A DNA stretch of 52,016 bases from Deltaproteobacteria bacterium (GCA_005888095.1 VBKF01000123.1:1-52016), one strand, 5' to 3'; shown: positions 28,603 through 38,404, counted from the first letter of the stretch. Program-made: numbers and translations. Notes: generated from the letters alone by a model not told the origin.

Positions 28603-30818
28603 GCGCGCGGTTCCCGGGCGGCAGCGGCCCGTGCGACGGCGGTGACGACGTCGATCGGCTCCACCGGCTTCGTCAGGTGGACGTCGAAGCCGGCGGCCAT
28701 CGCTTTCTGCCGCTCCTCCGTGCCCGCGAGCGCCGTCACCGCGATCGCCGGGAGCCTCGATCCGACGGCGCGCTCCATGGTGCGGACCTTCTGGATGAGG
28801 GTGAAGCCGTCCTCGTCCGGCATGACGAGGTCGGTCACCAGCACATCGGGCCGCCCCGACTCGAGGCCCGCCAGGGCCTCCTGCACCGACGCGGCGGGGA
28901 TCACGTCTGCCCCGAATCGGGTGAGCAGGGTCGTCAGGAACTCGCGCGCGTCGGGCTCGTCCTCCACCACGAGGACGCAGAGACGCTGGAGCGTGGAGGG
29001 CTCGGGCGCCGGCCGGGCGATCTCGACCGCCGGCGCCGCCGTGTCCTTCACGGACTCGACGTCGAGCGGCAGGCGGACCGTGAAGGCCGCCCCGCGGCGC
29101 ACGCCGTCGCTCCGCGCCTCGATGGTACCGCCGTGCATCTCGACCAGGTGGCGGGCGATCGCGAGGCCGAGACCGAGCCCGCCGTGCTGCTGCGCGATCG
29201 AGGGGTCCTGCTGAAAGCGTTCGAAGACGTGGGGCAGGACGTCGGGGGCGATGCCGATCCCCGTATCCCGCACGACCAGCTCGGCGCTCGCTCCCGCGCG
29301 CCGGACGACCACCGTCACCCGGCCGCCGTCCGAGGTGAACTTGATCGCGTTGGTCAGCAGGTTCTCGAGGACCTGCTCGAGCCGAATGGCGTCGCCCCGC
29401 ACCGGGACGACGTCCGCCTCCCGCTGGACGTCGAGGGCGATCCGCTTGCCCTCGGCCGCCCCGCGCACGAGCTCGACGGCCGCGTGCGCGATCGAGCTCA
29501 GGTTCACGCAACTCAGCTCGACGCTCAGCTTGCCCGACGCGATGCGCGTCACGTCGAGCAGGTCCTCGATGAGCCGGGTCTGGGCACGCGCGTTGCGCTC
29601 GATGATCTCGAGCGTGTGGTCGATCTTCGCCGGCTCGACCAGTCCCCGGCGCAGCATGTGCGTCCAGTGGAAGACGGCGCTCAGCGGCGAGCGCAGCTCG
29701 TGCGAGAGCGTCGCCAGGAACTGGTCCTTGGCCCGCGTCGCCGCCTCGGCCTCGGCCCGCGCCCGCTCGGCCTGCAGGCGCGCCTGCTCGGCGTCGATGC
29801 GCGCGCCCTGCTCGCGGATCAGGACCGCGTCACGCTCCCGTTCGAGCTGCTTCCGCTCGGTCACGTCGCGGCAGATCGCTCGCACCCCGACCACCTGCCC
29901 GCGGCCGTCGCGGATGATCGACGGGCTGGTCTCGAGCCACCGCATCCCGTGCAGCGTCCGGACCTCGAAGACCGTGGCCGGCACCGGCTCGCGCACGGCG
30001 TGGGGCGCGCCGAGGAGGCTTCGGACCTCGGCGTTGACCGGATGCTCGGAGAGACAGTCGCCGCTCGGCCGCCCGAGCAGCTCCCCCGGCGTCACGCCGA
30101 AGCAACGCGCGAATGCCGGGTTCACGTAAGTGAACCGCCCTGCCTGATCGGTCGTGATGATCAGCTCCGGGGCCTTCTCGGCGAGGTCGCGGTAGGCGTC
30201 CCGCGACGCCTGCAGGGCCCGGCGGCTCTCGAGCTCGTTCCGCCGGTGCAGCAGCGCCGCGCGCAGCGCGCGCGCCGTCCCTTCCGCGATGCCGAGGGAC
30301 AGCAGCGAGCCAAGGACGATCCCCGTGACGAGCTCGATGCGCGGTACGTAGAAGGTGAGAGACGGCGTCGCCGCGAGCCAGGCGGCGGTGGTCGTGACCT
30401 GGAGCACCAGCGCAGGGAGCCAACCCCAGGCGAAAAAGAGCGACGTGGCCAGGTAGAGCATCAGGAGCACGAAGGCGAGCACGTCCCCGTCGGCGCCCAC
30501 TGCGGCGAAGAGCGCCGTCTCCGCGATGCCCAGCAGCACGCATGAGGTCGCCACGATCGGCAGGACCCGGCGCGCCTCGGGGTGGGCGCGACACAGGACC
30601 GCCGCGGCAAAGACGATCGCCGCGGCGACGACCAGCGCGAGCAGCGCGTCGCGCGGGGTGAGGAGCGACTCGACGACCAGGACGGCGTGCCAGCCTGCGG
30701 CGATCCCGAGCCAGCACAGCGCAAACCGCGGCAGCTGGCGGACCGCCACCCGCCGGCGAGCCGCCGCACGCACCGGCGCCTGGTCGTCGGTCCACCGAAC
30801 CGCTTCGGCGTGCGGCAT
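28599..30818 (-). CDS. Membrane hybrid sensor histidine kinase (PAS-HisKA-HATPase-REC)
   Basis: 739 residues. About six hydrophobic helices in the first 190 residues (from FALCWLGIAAGWHAVLVV to VTGIVLGSLLSLGIAEG), then a PAS domain (about 205-330, LIITTDQAGRFTYVNPAF). A coiled linker rich in Glu/Arg/Ala leads to HisKA with phospho-acceptor His in FLATLSHELRSPLSAV. The HATPase has N-box NLLTNAIKFTSDGG and G-boxes DTGIGIAP and HGGLGLGLAIAR. The C-terminal receiver carries Asp in DVLVTDLVMPDEDGF and Lys in HLTKPVEP. ATG 30818, after GGGGAGGGGA, is chosen; ATG 30851 is also possible. No DNA-binding partner regulator is adjacent, so phosphorelay to a distant protein is expected. Signal unknown. 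Confidence 0.9.
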   Translation of the reverse strand: MPHAEAVRWTDDQAPVRAAARRRVAVRQLPRFALCWLGIAAGWHAVLVVESLLTPRDALLALVVAAAIVFAAAVLCRAHPEARRVLPIVATSCVLLGIAETALFAAVGADGDVLAFVLLMLYLATSLFFAWGWLPALVLQVTTTAAWLAATPSLTFYVPRIELVTGIVLGSLLSLGIAEGTARALRAALLHRRNELESRRALQASRDAYRDLAEKAPELIITTDQAGRFTYVNPAFARCFGVTPGELLGRPSGDCLSEHPVNAEVRSLLGAPHAVREPVPATVFEVRTLHGMRWLETSPSIIRDGRGQVVGVRAICRDVTERKQLERERDAVLIREQGARIDAEQARLQAERARAEAEAATRAKDQFLATLSHELRSPLSAVFHWTHMLRRGLVEPAKIDHTLEIIERNARAQTRLIEDLLDVTRIASGKLSVELSCVNLSSIAHAAVELVRGAAEGKRIALDVQREADVVPVRGDAIRLEQVLENLLTNAIKFTSDGGRVTVVVRRAGASAELVVRDTGIGIAPDVLPHVFERFQQDPSIAQQHGGLGLGLAIARHLVEMHGGTIEARSDGVRRGAAFTVRLPLDVESVKDTAAPAVEIARPAPEPSTLQRLCVLVVEDEPDAREFLTTLLTRFGADVIPAASVQEALAGLESGRPDVLVTDLVMPDEDGFTLIQKVRTMERAVGSRLPAIAVTALAGTEERQKAMAAGFDVHLTKPVEPIDVVTAVARAAAAREPRA

Positions 30819-31039
30819 TCCCCTCCCCTCGCCTGGATCGAGCCGGAGCATACTGCCCCCATGCAGGCCCTCCGGGCAAGCGCCGCGAAGCAACAAAGGT
30901 GCCGCCCCAGCGCAGCGCGTCACGCCTTTCTAGATCGCGCGGGCGCGCGGCGGCGGGCAGGGTTGCAGCTCGGGGGATGACGACCGTCGCGGGGCGGCGG
31001 TCCGACCTTCGGGTAGCCCCGCGGCCGAAGTGGGGAGGA

Positions 31040-32302
31040 CTAATGGCCCGCGTTCACCAGCGCCGCGACCGTGAACCAGTCGTCGGTGATGCCCGCCTGC
31101 TCGCCCTGGTTGAAGTACCAGCCCTGCTCGCCCGGGAAGCGCAGGCTCGGCAGCGAGACCTTGGTCGCGTGCTCGAGCTGCATGTCGACCATGACGATGG
31201 CCGGCGCGAAGATGCGCTCCTCGGGATACTCGATCGCGCCCGGGAGGATCTGCTTGCGGATCGCGACGTCGTTGATCCAGATCTTCCAGAGCTCCCCCGA
31301 CCGGTCGTAGATGTCGCTGTACGGGATGCCCCAGGCCTCCTTGTCGATGAAGAGGACGCGCTTGCCGAAGGCGTACTGCGGCAGCTTCGAGACGCCTTCG
31401 ACCACGTGCACGCGCCTTTTCTCCCACACGTCGTCGAAGGCCCAGTCGACCTTCTCGTTCCATTTCACCGGGAAGTGCTCGCCGTGCACCATGGCGAGCA
31501 GGTCACGCTCCCCCAGATACTTCCAGTCCATCCAAGCGACTTGGCCGGCGTAGCCGCCGTAGCTGTCGACGTCGGTGTCCTGCCCGAAGAGCGCGTCGGA
31601 GCGCTGCGCGGTCGACAGGCGGCGGATGCGGCGCAGCGCGGGCAGGTAGAGCCAGGCGTCGTCCTGCTTGGCGAAGTCGAGGTACCGGTTGCTGACGAAG
31701 CCGACCCCCTTCACATCGTACGGCTCGAGGATCGGGTAGAGGCCCTGCTGCAGCTCGTAGCCCGCCGGGTTGGGGGTCTTCTCGGGCTTCGGGTCGACGT
31801 AGAGCCGCCCGATCCACCACAGACGGCGGAAGTGGTCGAGGAGGAAGTGCCGCTCGACGCTCATCGGCCCGTGGTCCGCGATCGTGCCGGTGTCGGCGTC
31901 GAAGTTGCGCGCGTCGAGGTCGTCGGTCGCGAAGAAGTTGTGGTTGTAGTTCCACATGATCTTGATCGCGAGCTGGGGGTCGTTCGGCTGCAGGTTCGGG
32001 AACGGCAGGCCCGCGACGTAGTCCTTGAGCGAGAGGCCGTCGGCGCCGAGCCGCACCTGCTGCGAGTACTTCTCCGTCGCCTCCTTGTAGGCCTGCGGCC
32101 AGATGATGCGCCGGGTCTCCGTCACGGTGAGCGGAAAGCCGTGGCGGATGCACCACTCGAGGCCGGGCGACACCAGGTCCTTCACCCGCTCGACGTTCTC
32201 GGCCGTGATCCGGTCGCCGGGCGCGACGTCGGCGTGCGCGGCGCACGCGAGGACCGCTGCCGCGAGCACCCCGACGCGCCAGGGAATCCGTGAGCTCAGC
32301 AA
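31040..32302 (-). CDS. DUF1329 family exported protein (LolB-like fold)
   Basis: About 420 residues. Signal peptide (WRVGVLAAAVLACAAHA) then a mature DUF1329 domain: APGDRITAENVERVKDLVSP near its start, LPFPNLQPNDPQLAIKIMWN, RYLDFAKQDDAWLYLPALRR, DSYGGYAGQVAWMDWKYLGE and KRVLFIDKEAWGIPYSDIYD. The family is periplasmic or outer-membrane associated, is related to LolA/LolB lipid-binding barrels, and often travels with RND or MMPL exporters and lipid or steroid genes; none is adjacent here. The start is uncertain: TTG 32302 gives a normal signal peptide but GGAGG is only 3 nt away, and longer in-frame starts lack a good ribosome site. A role in lipid or hydrophobic-compound transport is inferred from the family. 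Confidence 0.85.
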   Translation of the reverse strand: MLSSRIPWRVGVLAAAVLACAAHADVAPGDRITAENVERVKDLVSPGLEWCIRHGFPLTVTETRRIIWPQAYKEATEKYSQQVRLGADGLSLKDYVAGLPFPNLQPNDPQLAIKIMWNYNHNFFATDDLDARNFDADTGTIADHGPMSVERHFLLDHFRRLWWIGRLYVDPKPEKTPNPAGYELQQGLYPILEPYDVKGVGFVSNRYLDFAKQDDAWLYLPALRRIRRLSTAQRSDALFGQDTDVDSYGGYAGQVAWMDWKYLGERDLLAMVHGEHFPVKWNEKVDWAFDDVWEKRRVHVVEGVSKLPQYAFGKRVLFIDKEAWGIPYSDIYDRSGELWKIWINDVAIRKQILPGAIEYPEERIFAPAIVMVDMQLEHATKVSLPSLRFPGEQGWYFNQGEQAGITDDWFTVAALVNAGH

Positions 32303-32418
32303 CCGCCTCCGAAGGTCTCTGCCATGCTCGCCTCCGCGCCGTAGAGGTCCACAGCCGGACGGCGAGCGCAAGCCGGTGGCATTGAACGTCGCGGGATCGC
32401 TCGGTAGGAGCAGCGGCC

Positions 32419-33162
32419 ATGCCGGCCGACCCGGGGAGCTTCGCGCTCCTCGCCGCCCTCGTGCTGGTGGCGGCCATCCTCTACTCGTCGGTCGGCCACG
32501 CGGGCGCCTCCGCCTACCTCGCGGCGATGGCGCTCTTCGGCGTGCGCCCGGCCGCCATGAAGCCGGCGGCGCTGGTCATGAACATCGTGGTGGCGAGCGC
32601 GGGTACGGCCCGATGGTGGTCGGCCGGGCTCGTGCCGTGGGAGCTGCTCTGGCCGCTCTGCGCGGGCTCCGTCCCGGCCGCGTTCGCGGGCGGCGCTGTC
32701 GTGCTGCCGGTCGAGGTCTATCGCCGCGTGCTGGCCGTGATCCTGCTCGGCGCCGCGCTGCGCCTCTGGTTTCCGGCCCGCGCAGGGCAGCTCCGGCCGG
32801 CGCCTGGACCCGGCGTGCTCGTCGCCCTCGGCGCCGGCCTCGGGTTCCTCGCCGGGCTCACCGGCATCGGCGGCGGCATCTTCCTCTCGCCGATCCTCAT
32901 CCTCGCCGGCTGGCAGGATCCGAAGCGGACGGCGGGCGCCTCATCTACCTTCATCCTCGCCAACTCGGTGGCCGGCCTCCTCGGCCACCTGACCGGCGCG
33001 CGGGACGTTCCGCCGGGCACCGGCCTCCTCGCCGCGGTGGCGCTCGTGGGCGGCCTCTACGGCTCGTGGCTCGGCGCGCGGCGGCTGCCGCCGCTCGCGC
33101 TGCGGCGATTGCTCGCTGCCGTCCTCCTCATCGCCGGCGGCCGGCTCGCGCGCGGCGGCTGA
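32419..33162 (+). CDS. TauE/SafE-type membrane permease
   Basis: 247 residues with about seven to eight hydrophobic helices. Family signatures: SVGHAGASAYLAAMALFGV in the first half and LTGIGGGIFLSPILILAGW in the second. Members export or import sulfonates and organosulfur anions, or have unknown substrates. TAGGAGC precedes ATG 32419 by about 8 nt. The gene is divergent from DUF1329 and followed directly by a strong stem-loop (33164-33190). The substrate cannot be predicted from the neighbours. Confidence 0.85.
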   Translation: MPADPGSFALLAALVLVAAILYSSVGHAGASAYLAAMALFGVRPAAMKPAALVMNIVVASAGTARWWSAGLVPWELLWPLCAGSVPAAFAGGAVVLPVEVYRRVLAVILLGAALRLWFPARAGQLRPAPGPGVLVALGAGLGFLAGLTGIGGGIFLSPILILAGWQDPKRTAGASSTFILANSVAGLLGHLTGARDVPPGTGLLAAVALVGGLYGSWLGARRLPPLALRRLLAAVLLIAGGRLARGG

Positions 33163-33163
33163 A

Positions 33164-33190
33164 GCCCGCGCGTCGGTGCGACGAGCGGGC
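33164..33190 (+). terminator. 12-bp stem-loop after the TauE gene
   Basis: GCCCGCGCGTCG, loop GTG, CGACGAGCGGGC: eleven of twelve positions pair (one G-A mismatch). It begins one base after the permease stop. No T-run follows, so it may act as a Rho-assisted terminator or mRNA 3' stabiliser rather than a classical intrinsic terminator. The remaining 170 bp to the next start show nothing else I can name. Confidence 0.5.
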
Positions 33191-33358
33191 ATGCTTGCGG
33201 ACTCGGGATGCCCCGAAGCTCGATCGCGGAATCCCTGCAGAGCTTCGCCATGGAGTCTATCTCGAGGCACGCGCATGGCCGGCGAGCGCGGCTTGGCATG
33301 CTTCCGGCAATTGCGGCCAATCGAGCCGGGGCTGGTGAGGAACGTGTCGCACGTCTGC

Positions 33359-35089
33359 ATGCCCGTGGGGTCGACGAGGCCGCGCCTCGCGCGCGCCTGG
33401 TTCGTGGTGCTCCTGCTGCTCGGCCGTACCGCCGCAGCGGAGACCGACGGGGTGCTGGCGTTCACGCCCGACGCCGACACCTACGTGCACGCCCGCGCGC
33501 GCGGTCGGAGCTTCGGCACCGCCCGGCGGCTCTGGGTGAGCGACGCGCCCGCGCGCCAGTCGTTCCTGCGCTTCACGGTCACCGGCATCGGCGCGCGCGC
33601 GGTCGGGCAAGCCGTGCTGCGCCTCACGGTGGGGCCGGGGCGGCGCGCCGCGAGCAGCACCGGGGGCAGGGTCCGCCTGGTCACTGACAACGGCTGGACC
33701 GAGGCGCGTACGACGTACAACACGCGGCCGGCGGCCGGCCCGGTGCTGGCGCAGCAGGGGGCCGTCAGGGCCAAGCAGGCGGTGGACTTCGACGTGACCG
33801 CGGCGGTCGTCGGCGACGGCACCTACAGCTTCGCGCTGGATAGCCCGGCGCGCGACGCCGTCTGGTACCGGAGCCGACAGGCCCGGAGCGGACGTCCCGA
33901 GCTCCGGGTGGTCCTCGCTCCACCCGAGCCGAAGCCGGAGGTGCTCGGCGTCGAGGACCTCGGCTTCGGTCCCGCCATCGAGCCCGACGACAACAACAAG
34001 GCGACCGCACAGAAGCCCGAAAGCAAGCTCTGGTACGACGACGGCACATGGTGGGCCACGCTCTTCGAGCCCGGCGCCGGCGCGTACCGCATCCACCGGC
34101 TCGATCCCGCCACCGACACCTGGATCGACACGGGGACCTTCGTCGACGAGCGCCCGATGAGCCGGCAGGACGTCCTCCCGGACGGCGGCAGGCTCTACAT
34201 GGTGTCGCGTTTCGACGGGACCCCGCCCGTGAGCCGGCTCCTCCGCTTCACCTACTCGCCCGCCTCGCGCTCGCACGTGCTCGACCCCGGCTTTCCCGTG
34301 AGCATTCCCGGCGGCGGGACCGAGTCGATGACGCTCGCCAGGGACTCCGGCGGCACCCTCTGGATCGCCTACACCTTGAACGACCAGGTCTTCGTCGCGA
34401 CCACGCTCGGCAGCGACCTCGACTGGAGCGCACCCCTCGTCGTGCCGGTCGCGGAGGGAACGACGGTCAGGCCCGACGACATCGCCGGGGTGCAGCGGCT
34501 GCAGGGCGGCATCGGGGTCTTCTGGAGCAACCAGCTCACCGACAAGTTCTACTTCGCGGTGCACCGTGACGGGGCGCCGGCGGCGGATCCGGCGGCGTGG
34601 CAGCTCGAGATCGCCGCCGCCGGCGGACGCGTCGCCGACGACCACTTCAACCTGAAGCTCGCCTCCGACGGCCGCCTCTTCGCCGCGGTGAAGACCAGCC
34701 ACCACACTCCGAGCTCGGCGCTCATCGGTCTGCTCGTCCGCTCGCCGGCGGGCGTCTGGTCGCCGCTCCACGAGGTCACCGACGTCGCCTCCAACCCGAC
34801 GCGGCCGCTCTGCGTGCTCGACGAGGCCGCGCGCCGCGTGTACGTGTTCTACTCGCTGGATCAGTCCGCCATCTACTACAAGACGAGCGACCTCGATTCG
34901 ATCTCGTTCCCCGACGGCCCCGGCACGCCGTTCATCGTGAGCACGCTCGCGACCGACATCAACAACCCGACCAGCACCAAGCAGAACGTCGACGCGAGCA
35001 CGGGTCTCGTGGTGCTCGCCTCGAGTACCGAGCGCATGACGTACTGGCACCGGCGGATCGATCTCGCGCCGCCGGTGAGCACTCGTTGA
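33359..35089 (+). CDS. Secreted DNRLRE-domain protein with a propeller-like C-terminal part
   Basis: About 576 residues from ATG 33359, chosen because a signal peptide follows at once (ARAWFVVLLLLGRTAAAE); in-frame starts back to 33176 would bury it. Residues about 28-178 form a DNRLRE domain: DADTYVHARARGRSFGTARR, SFLRFTVTGI, DNGWTEARTTYNTRP, DVTAAVVGDGTYSFALDS. These beta-sandwich modules are typical of extracellular proteins in Gram-negative bacteria. The rest (DDGTWWATLFEPGAGAYRIH, GGTLWIAYTLNDQVFVATTL, RRVYVFYSLDQSAIYYKTSD) shows regularly spaced aromatic strands like a beta-propeller of the BNR/sialidase type, without clear Asp-boxes. Substrate or ligand unknown. It lies 36 bp before the DUF748 gene. 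Confidence 0.8.
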   Translation: MPVGSTRPRLARAWFVVLLLLGRTAAAETDGVLAFTPDADTYVHARARGRSFGTARRLWVSDAPARQSFLRFTVTGIGARAVGQAVLRLTVGPGRRAASSTGGRVRLVTDNGWTEARTTYNTRPAAGPVLAQQGAVRAKQAVDFDVTAAVVGDGTYSFALDSPARDAVWYRSRQARSGRPELRVVLAPPEPKPEVLGVEDLGFGPAIEPDDNNKATAQKPESKLWYDDGTWWATLFEPGAGAYRIHRLDPATDTWIDTGTFVDERPMSRQDVLPDGGRLYMVSRFDGTPPVSRLLRFTYSPASRSHVLDPGFPVSIPGGGTESMTLARDSGGTLWIAYTLNDQVFVATTLGSDLDWSAPLVVPVAEGTTVRPDDIAGVQRLQGGIGVFWSNQLTDKFYFAVHRDGAPAADPAAWQLEIAAAGGRVADDHFNLKLASDGRLFAAVKTSHHTPSSALIGLLVRSPAGVWSPLHEVTDVASNPTRPLCVLDEAARRVYVFYSLDQSAIYYKTSDLDSISFPDGPGTPFIVSTLATDINNPTSTKQNVDASTGLVVLASSTERMTYWHRRIDLAPPVSTR

Positions 35090-35125
35090 CGAGCCCGTGC
35101 CGACACAGTAGCCGGAGCGGTGGAC

Positions 35126-38110
35126 ATGACGCGACGGCGACGGCGCTGGCTCGTGGCGCTCGCCATCCTGGTCGTGCTGCGAGCGGCGCTCCCCGCCGGC
35201 CTGCGCGTGCTCCTGGCCTCGCAGGCCGGCAAGCTGCTCCGGGCGCGCGTCGAGATCGGCGACGTGGACCTCGCGCTCCTGCGCGGCGCGATCGCGCTGA
35301 AGGACGTCGTCGTGCGGCCGGGTGCGACCGCGCCGTCGTCCGGCCCCGACTCCGGGCCGCCCCTCGTCGCGTGGAAGCGGTTCGCCGTGAACGTCGCCTG
35401 GCTCCCGCTCTTCCGCAAGACCGTCGAGCTCGAGAGCGTGGAGCTCGACGAGCCGCGCCTCGCGCTCGACCGGCTCGCGAGCGGCGAGATCAACCTGATG
35501 GCGCTCGTCCCGAAGGGCGATGCGCCAGCCACAGAGCCGGTGGAAGGACAGGCACCCGAGCGCGCGCCCGCCGGAGCGGAGGGCGCGGGAGCGAAGGCGA
35601 AGGCCGCCTGGGGCGTCGGCGTCGACTACCTGGCGCTGCGCGGGGGACACATCCGCTTCCGCGACTTCGCCGTGCGCGGGGTCGAGCCTGTCGACGTCGC
35701 CCTGCCGACCATCGAGGTGCGCGACGTGGCGCTGCGGCCAGGGATCTACGGCCGCCCCGCACGCGCTCACCTCGACGTGCGGGTGGACGAGGGCCGGCTG
35801 CGGATGAACACGCAGCTCCGGCTCATCGCGCACGGCGTCGCGGTCGCGACCAGCCTGCGCGCGCGCCGGCTGCCGGTTCGCCGCACCCGGCTCTACGTGC
35901 CGAAGGTGGGCTGGCGCGAGCTCGCGGGGGAGCTCGGTGCCTCGGTCGTGCACCGCTTCGCGACCGGCGGCCGCCACGAGGTGCGCGGGACGGTCACCCT
36001 GGATGACGTGGCGGTCCGCGTGCCGGGCGTCGAGGAGCCGGCTCTGAAGTGGAAGCACTTCGCGGTGAGCGTCGATCCTCTCGACCTGCTGGCGCAGCGC
36101 GCCGCGGTGGCGAGCGTCGAGCTCGCCGGGGCGTCCGTCTTCGTGCGTCCCCGCGGCGGCGAGCCGCTGCTGGTGGCCGCACGGGCGCCGAACGGCGGGA
36201 CGCCGCCGGCGGGCACCGGCGAGCCGGCGAGCTCACCCGCAGCGGACGCGAAGCCGTGGCGGTGGTCGGTCGCCTCGCTGCGCGTGACGGACGGCCGCGC
36301 GCGCGTGCTGGCCGGCGACGCCCCCACCGACGTCGGAGTCGAGCTCGAGGCACGCGGGCTGAGCGGCGACGGCGACGAGCCGGCTCCGGTGAGACTCGCG
36401 CTCCGGCTGGGCGACGGGTCGCTCACCGCCGAGGGAGGACTCCGCGTCGGCCGGCCCGGCTTCGCGGGCTCGCTCACGCTCGACAAGCTCCCGCTCCCCG
36501 AGCTCGCTGCGCTGCCGGGAGCGCTGCCGCCGAACGTCGTTCAGAAGGGTGTCGTCAGCGCGGAGCTCGGCGTCGCGGCCGGCTCCTCCGCTCCCGTGCC
36601 CGGCGACGTGCGGGTGCAGGGGAAGATCACGGTCACTGATCCGTGGGTCGCGGCCGCGGACCCGGAGGAGTTCGCGGCCGGCTGGTCCGCGCTCGACGTG
36701 GGCATCGACGAGCTCGATGTCCCGGGGGTGCTGGGCGGAGACACGACGACCGCGCCTCAGATCGGTGTCCGTCTCGCGGCCGTGAGTCTCGTCGAGCCCT
36801 ACGTACAGCTCACGCGCACGCCGGAGGGGCTCATCCTCCCGCCGCTCTCGACGGCGCCGGCGAGCGAGGCGAACCCGGCGGCCGCCGCGCCGGAGCCCGC
36901 TCCACCCGGCGCGCCCGCCGTTCAGCCGGTCGGGCCTTCCGGCGACCTCGCGGTAGAGTCTCTCCGCCTGACCAAGGGCCGCATCTTCGTGACGGACCGC
37001 ACCGTGAAGCCTTTCTTCTCGGGCGGCCTCTCGCCCCTCGACATCGACGTGACGCAACTCCGCTGGCCCGCGCTCGCGATGGAACACGTGCGCGTGGAGG
37101 CCACCTCGGCGACGCGCGGGACGCTTCTCGTCACGGGGGGCTTCTCGCCCGCGGGCGGCCAGATCGAGGTGAACGGCAAGGACATCGCCCTCCAGCCGTT
37201 CAATCCGTACGCAACGGCCTACTCGCCCTACAGCATCTCGAGCGGTGGGCTGGTGGTGACGACCAGGGCGCGCTTCCGCAAGGGCCGGTACGACTCGACC
37301 ACTGCCCTGAAGCTCCTCAAGTTCGACCTGGGGGGCAAGGAAGGCGATACGCTCTTCGCGCAGCAGTTCGGCATCCCCCTCAGCGTAGCCCTGGCGCTCC
37401 TCAAGGATCTGCAGGGCAACATCGGCCTCGACGTCGCGCTCGCCGGCGACGCGCAGGGAACGCGGTTCGGGCTCGCGAGCGTCGTCGGCCAAGCGCTCCG
37501 CAAGGCGCTCATCGGCGCGCTCGCGTCGCCGCTCAAGCTGGTGGGGGCGGCGTTCGGAGGCGGCGCGGGCGAGAGCCTGGCGCCCGCCCCGATCCCCTTC
37601 CGGAGGGGCCGCGCCGAGCTCGCGGCAGGCGCGGAGGGGGCGGTGGCGGCGCTGGCGCGCCTGCTCGCGAGTCGGCCCGGCCTCGCCGTGACGCTCGACG
37701 CGGCGCCGAGCGTGGAGGATGTCCGCTGGCTCCGCGAGCAGGCGCTGCGCGAGGAGCTGGCGGCGCCGCAGGGCGTCCTCGGCTCCGTGCGGAACCTCCC
37801 CCAGCGCGGTGCCCGCGACCGCATTCGCACGGCGCTGGAGGCGCGCGCGCACGACGCGAAAGGCGAGCTCGCGACCGAGGACGCGGCGACCCTCGAACGG
37901 TGGTTGAACGAGCGCCCCGCGCCGACGCCCGAGCGGCTGCGAACGCTCACGGCCGAGCGCATGACGCGCCTCCAGGCGGTCCTGCGGGAGCAGCACGGCA
38001 TCCCGTCCGAGCGCGTGGTCCGCCGCGATCCCAGCGCCGACGTGGCCGAGGGTGCGCCCGCCGTCCGCTTCGAGATCGGCGCGGCGAGCGCAGTCGCCAG
38101 CGCGCAGTGA
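35126..38110 (+). CDS. Large AsmA-like DUF748 protein
   Basis: 994 residues from ATG 35126 (GGAG 8 nt upstream). A basic N-terminus and one transmembrane helix (WLVALAILVVLRAALPAGL) anchor a long periplasmic beta-rich part with AsmA-like repeats (AGKLLRARVEIGDVDLALLR; LESVELDEPRLALDRLASGE). The typical DUF748 core is VTQLRWPALAMEHVRVEATS, QIEVNGKDIALQPFNPYATA, YSISSGGLVVTTRARFRKGR. The C-terminal 200 residues are helical and Arg/Glu-rich (LRTLTAERMTRLQAVLREQH). AsmA-like proteins form hydrophobic grooves proposed to carry phospholipids between membranes. That role is plausible here, in a neighbourhood with DUF1329 and lipid-modifying enzymes. Confidence 0.88.
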   Translation: MTRRRRRWLVALAILVVLRAALPAGLRVLLASQAGKLLRARVEIGDVDLALLRGAIALKDVVVRPGATAPSSGPDSGPPLVAWKRFAVNVAWLPLFRKTVELESVELDEPRLALDRLASGEINLMALVPKGDAPATEPVEGQAPERAPAGAEGAGAKAKAAWGVGVDYLALRGGHIRFRDFAVRGVEPVDVALPTIEVRDVALRPGIYGRPARAHLDVRVDEGRLRMNTQLRLIAHGVAVATSLRARRLPVRRTRLYVPKVGWRELAGELGASVVHRFATGGRHEVRGTVTLDDVAVRVPGVEEPALKWKHFAVSVDPLDLLAQRAAVASVELAGASVFVRPRGGEPLLVAARAPNGGTPPAGTGEPASSPAADAKPWRWSVASLRVTDGRARVLAGDAPTDVGVELEARGLSGDGDEPAPVRLALRLGDGSLTAEGGLRVGRPGFAGSLTLDKLPLPELAALPGALPPNVVQKGVVSAELGVAAGSSAPVPGDVRVQGKITVTDPWVAAADPEEFAAGWSALDVGIDELDVPGVLGGDTTTAPQIGVRLAAVSLVEPYVQLTRTPEGLILPPLSTAPASEANPAAAAPEPAPPGAPAVQPVGPSGDLAVESLRLTKGRIFVTDRTVKPFFSGGLSPLDIDVTQLRWPALAMEHVRVEATSATRGTLLVTGGFSPAGGQIEVNGKDIALQPFNPYATAYSPYSISSGGLVVTTRARFRKGRYDSTTALKLLKFDLGGKEGDTLFAQQFGIPLSVALALLKDLQGNIGLDVALAGDAQGTRFGLASVVGQALRKALIGALASPLKLVGAAFGGGAGESLAPAPIPFRRGRAELAAGAEGAVAALARLLASRPGLAVTLDAAPSVEDVRWLREQALREELAAPQGVLGSVRNLPQRGARDRIRTALEARAHDAKGELATEDAATLERWLNERPAPTPERLRTLTAERMTRLQAVLREQHGIPSERVVRRDPSADVAEGAPAVRFEIGAASAVASAQ

Positions 38111-38132
38111 GCCGCGGGCCCCTCCCCCAACG

Positions 38133-38161
38133 TTGTGTGACTGCCTGGACCCTTATATATT
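38133..38161 (+). promoter_or_regulatory. Promoter of the RHH-MazF operon, probably leaderless
   Basis: TTGTGT (38133-38138), 17-bp spacer, TATATT (38156-38161). The -10 begins 12 nt before ATG 38168, which places the transcript start on or next to the ATG, and no Shine-Dalgarno exists. The AT-rich stretch TTATATATTCCTAATA is unique in the surrounding GC-rich DNA and contains near-palindromic TATATA, a possible RHH operator. Confidence 0.55.
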
Positions 38162-38167
38162 CCTAAT

Positions 38168-38404
38168 ATGGGTACTGTTGCATTCAGTATTGACAAGGAC
38201 ACGCTCTCGCTGCTCGACGAGCTCGTGTCCGGGTCCTCTCCTCCTCGGAGCCGCTCATCGGTGGTCCGAGCCGCCATCCGCGATCTCGCCTTCAGGGAGC
38301 GCCGGCGTCGGACGGAGGCGCGGGAGGCGGAGGTTTTGCGGAAGCACCGCAAGCGGCTTGCGCGACAGGCGCGAGCGCTTGTCGCGGCGCAGGCACGCCC
38401 GTGA
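38168..38404 (+). CDS. Ribbon-helix-helix antitoxin
   Basis: 78 residues. The N-terminal beta-strand and helices (VAFSIDKDTLSLLDELV, then RSSVVRAAIRDLAF) fit the CopG/ParD-type RHH DNA-binding fold. The Arg/Lys-rich C-terminus (RKHRKRLARQARALVAAQ) would be the toxin-binding arm. The antitoxin neutralises the MazF protein and represses its own promoter in known systems. It overlaps mazF by GTGA. Its message appears leaderless. Confidence 0.85.
   Translation: MGTVAFSIDKDTLSLLDELVSGSSPPRSRSSVVRAAIRDLAFRERRRRTEAREAEVLRKHRKRLARQARALVAAQARP

Noticed and set aside
32300-32335. Short leader frame MAETFGGGC upstream of DUF1329
   Set aside because: Nine codons only, no ribosome site or attenuator-like structure; probably chance.
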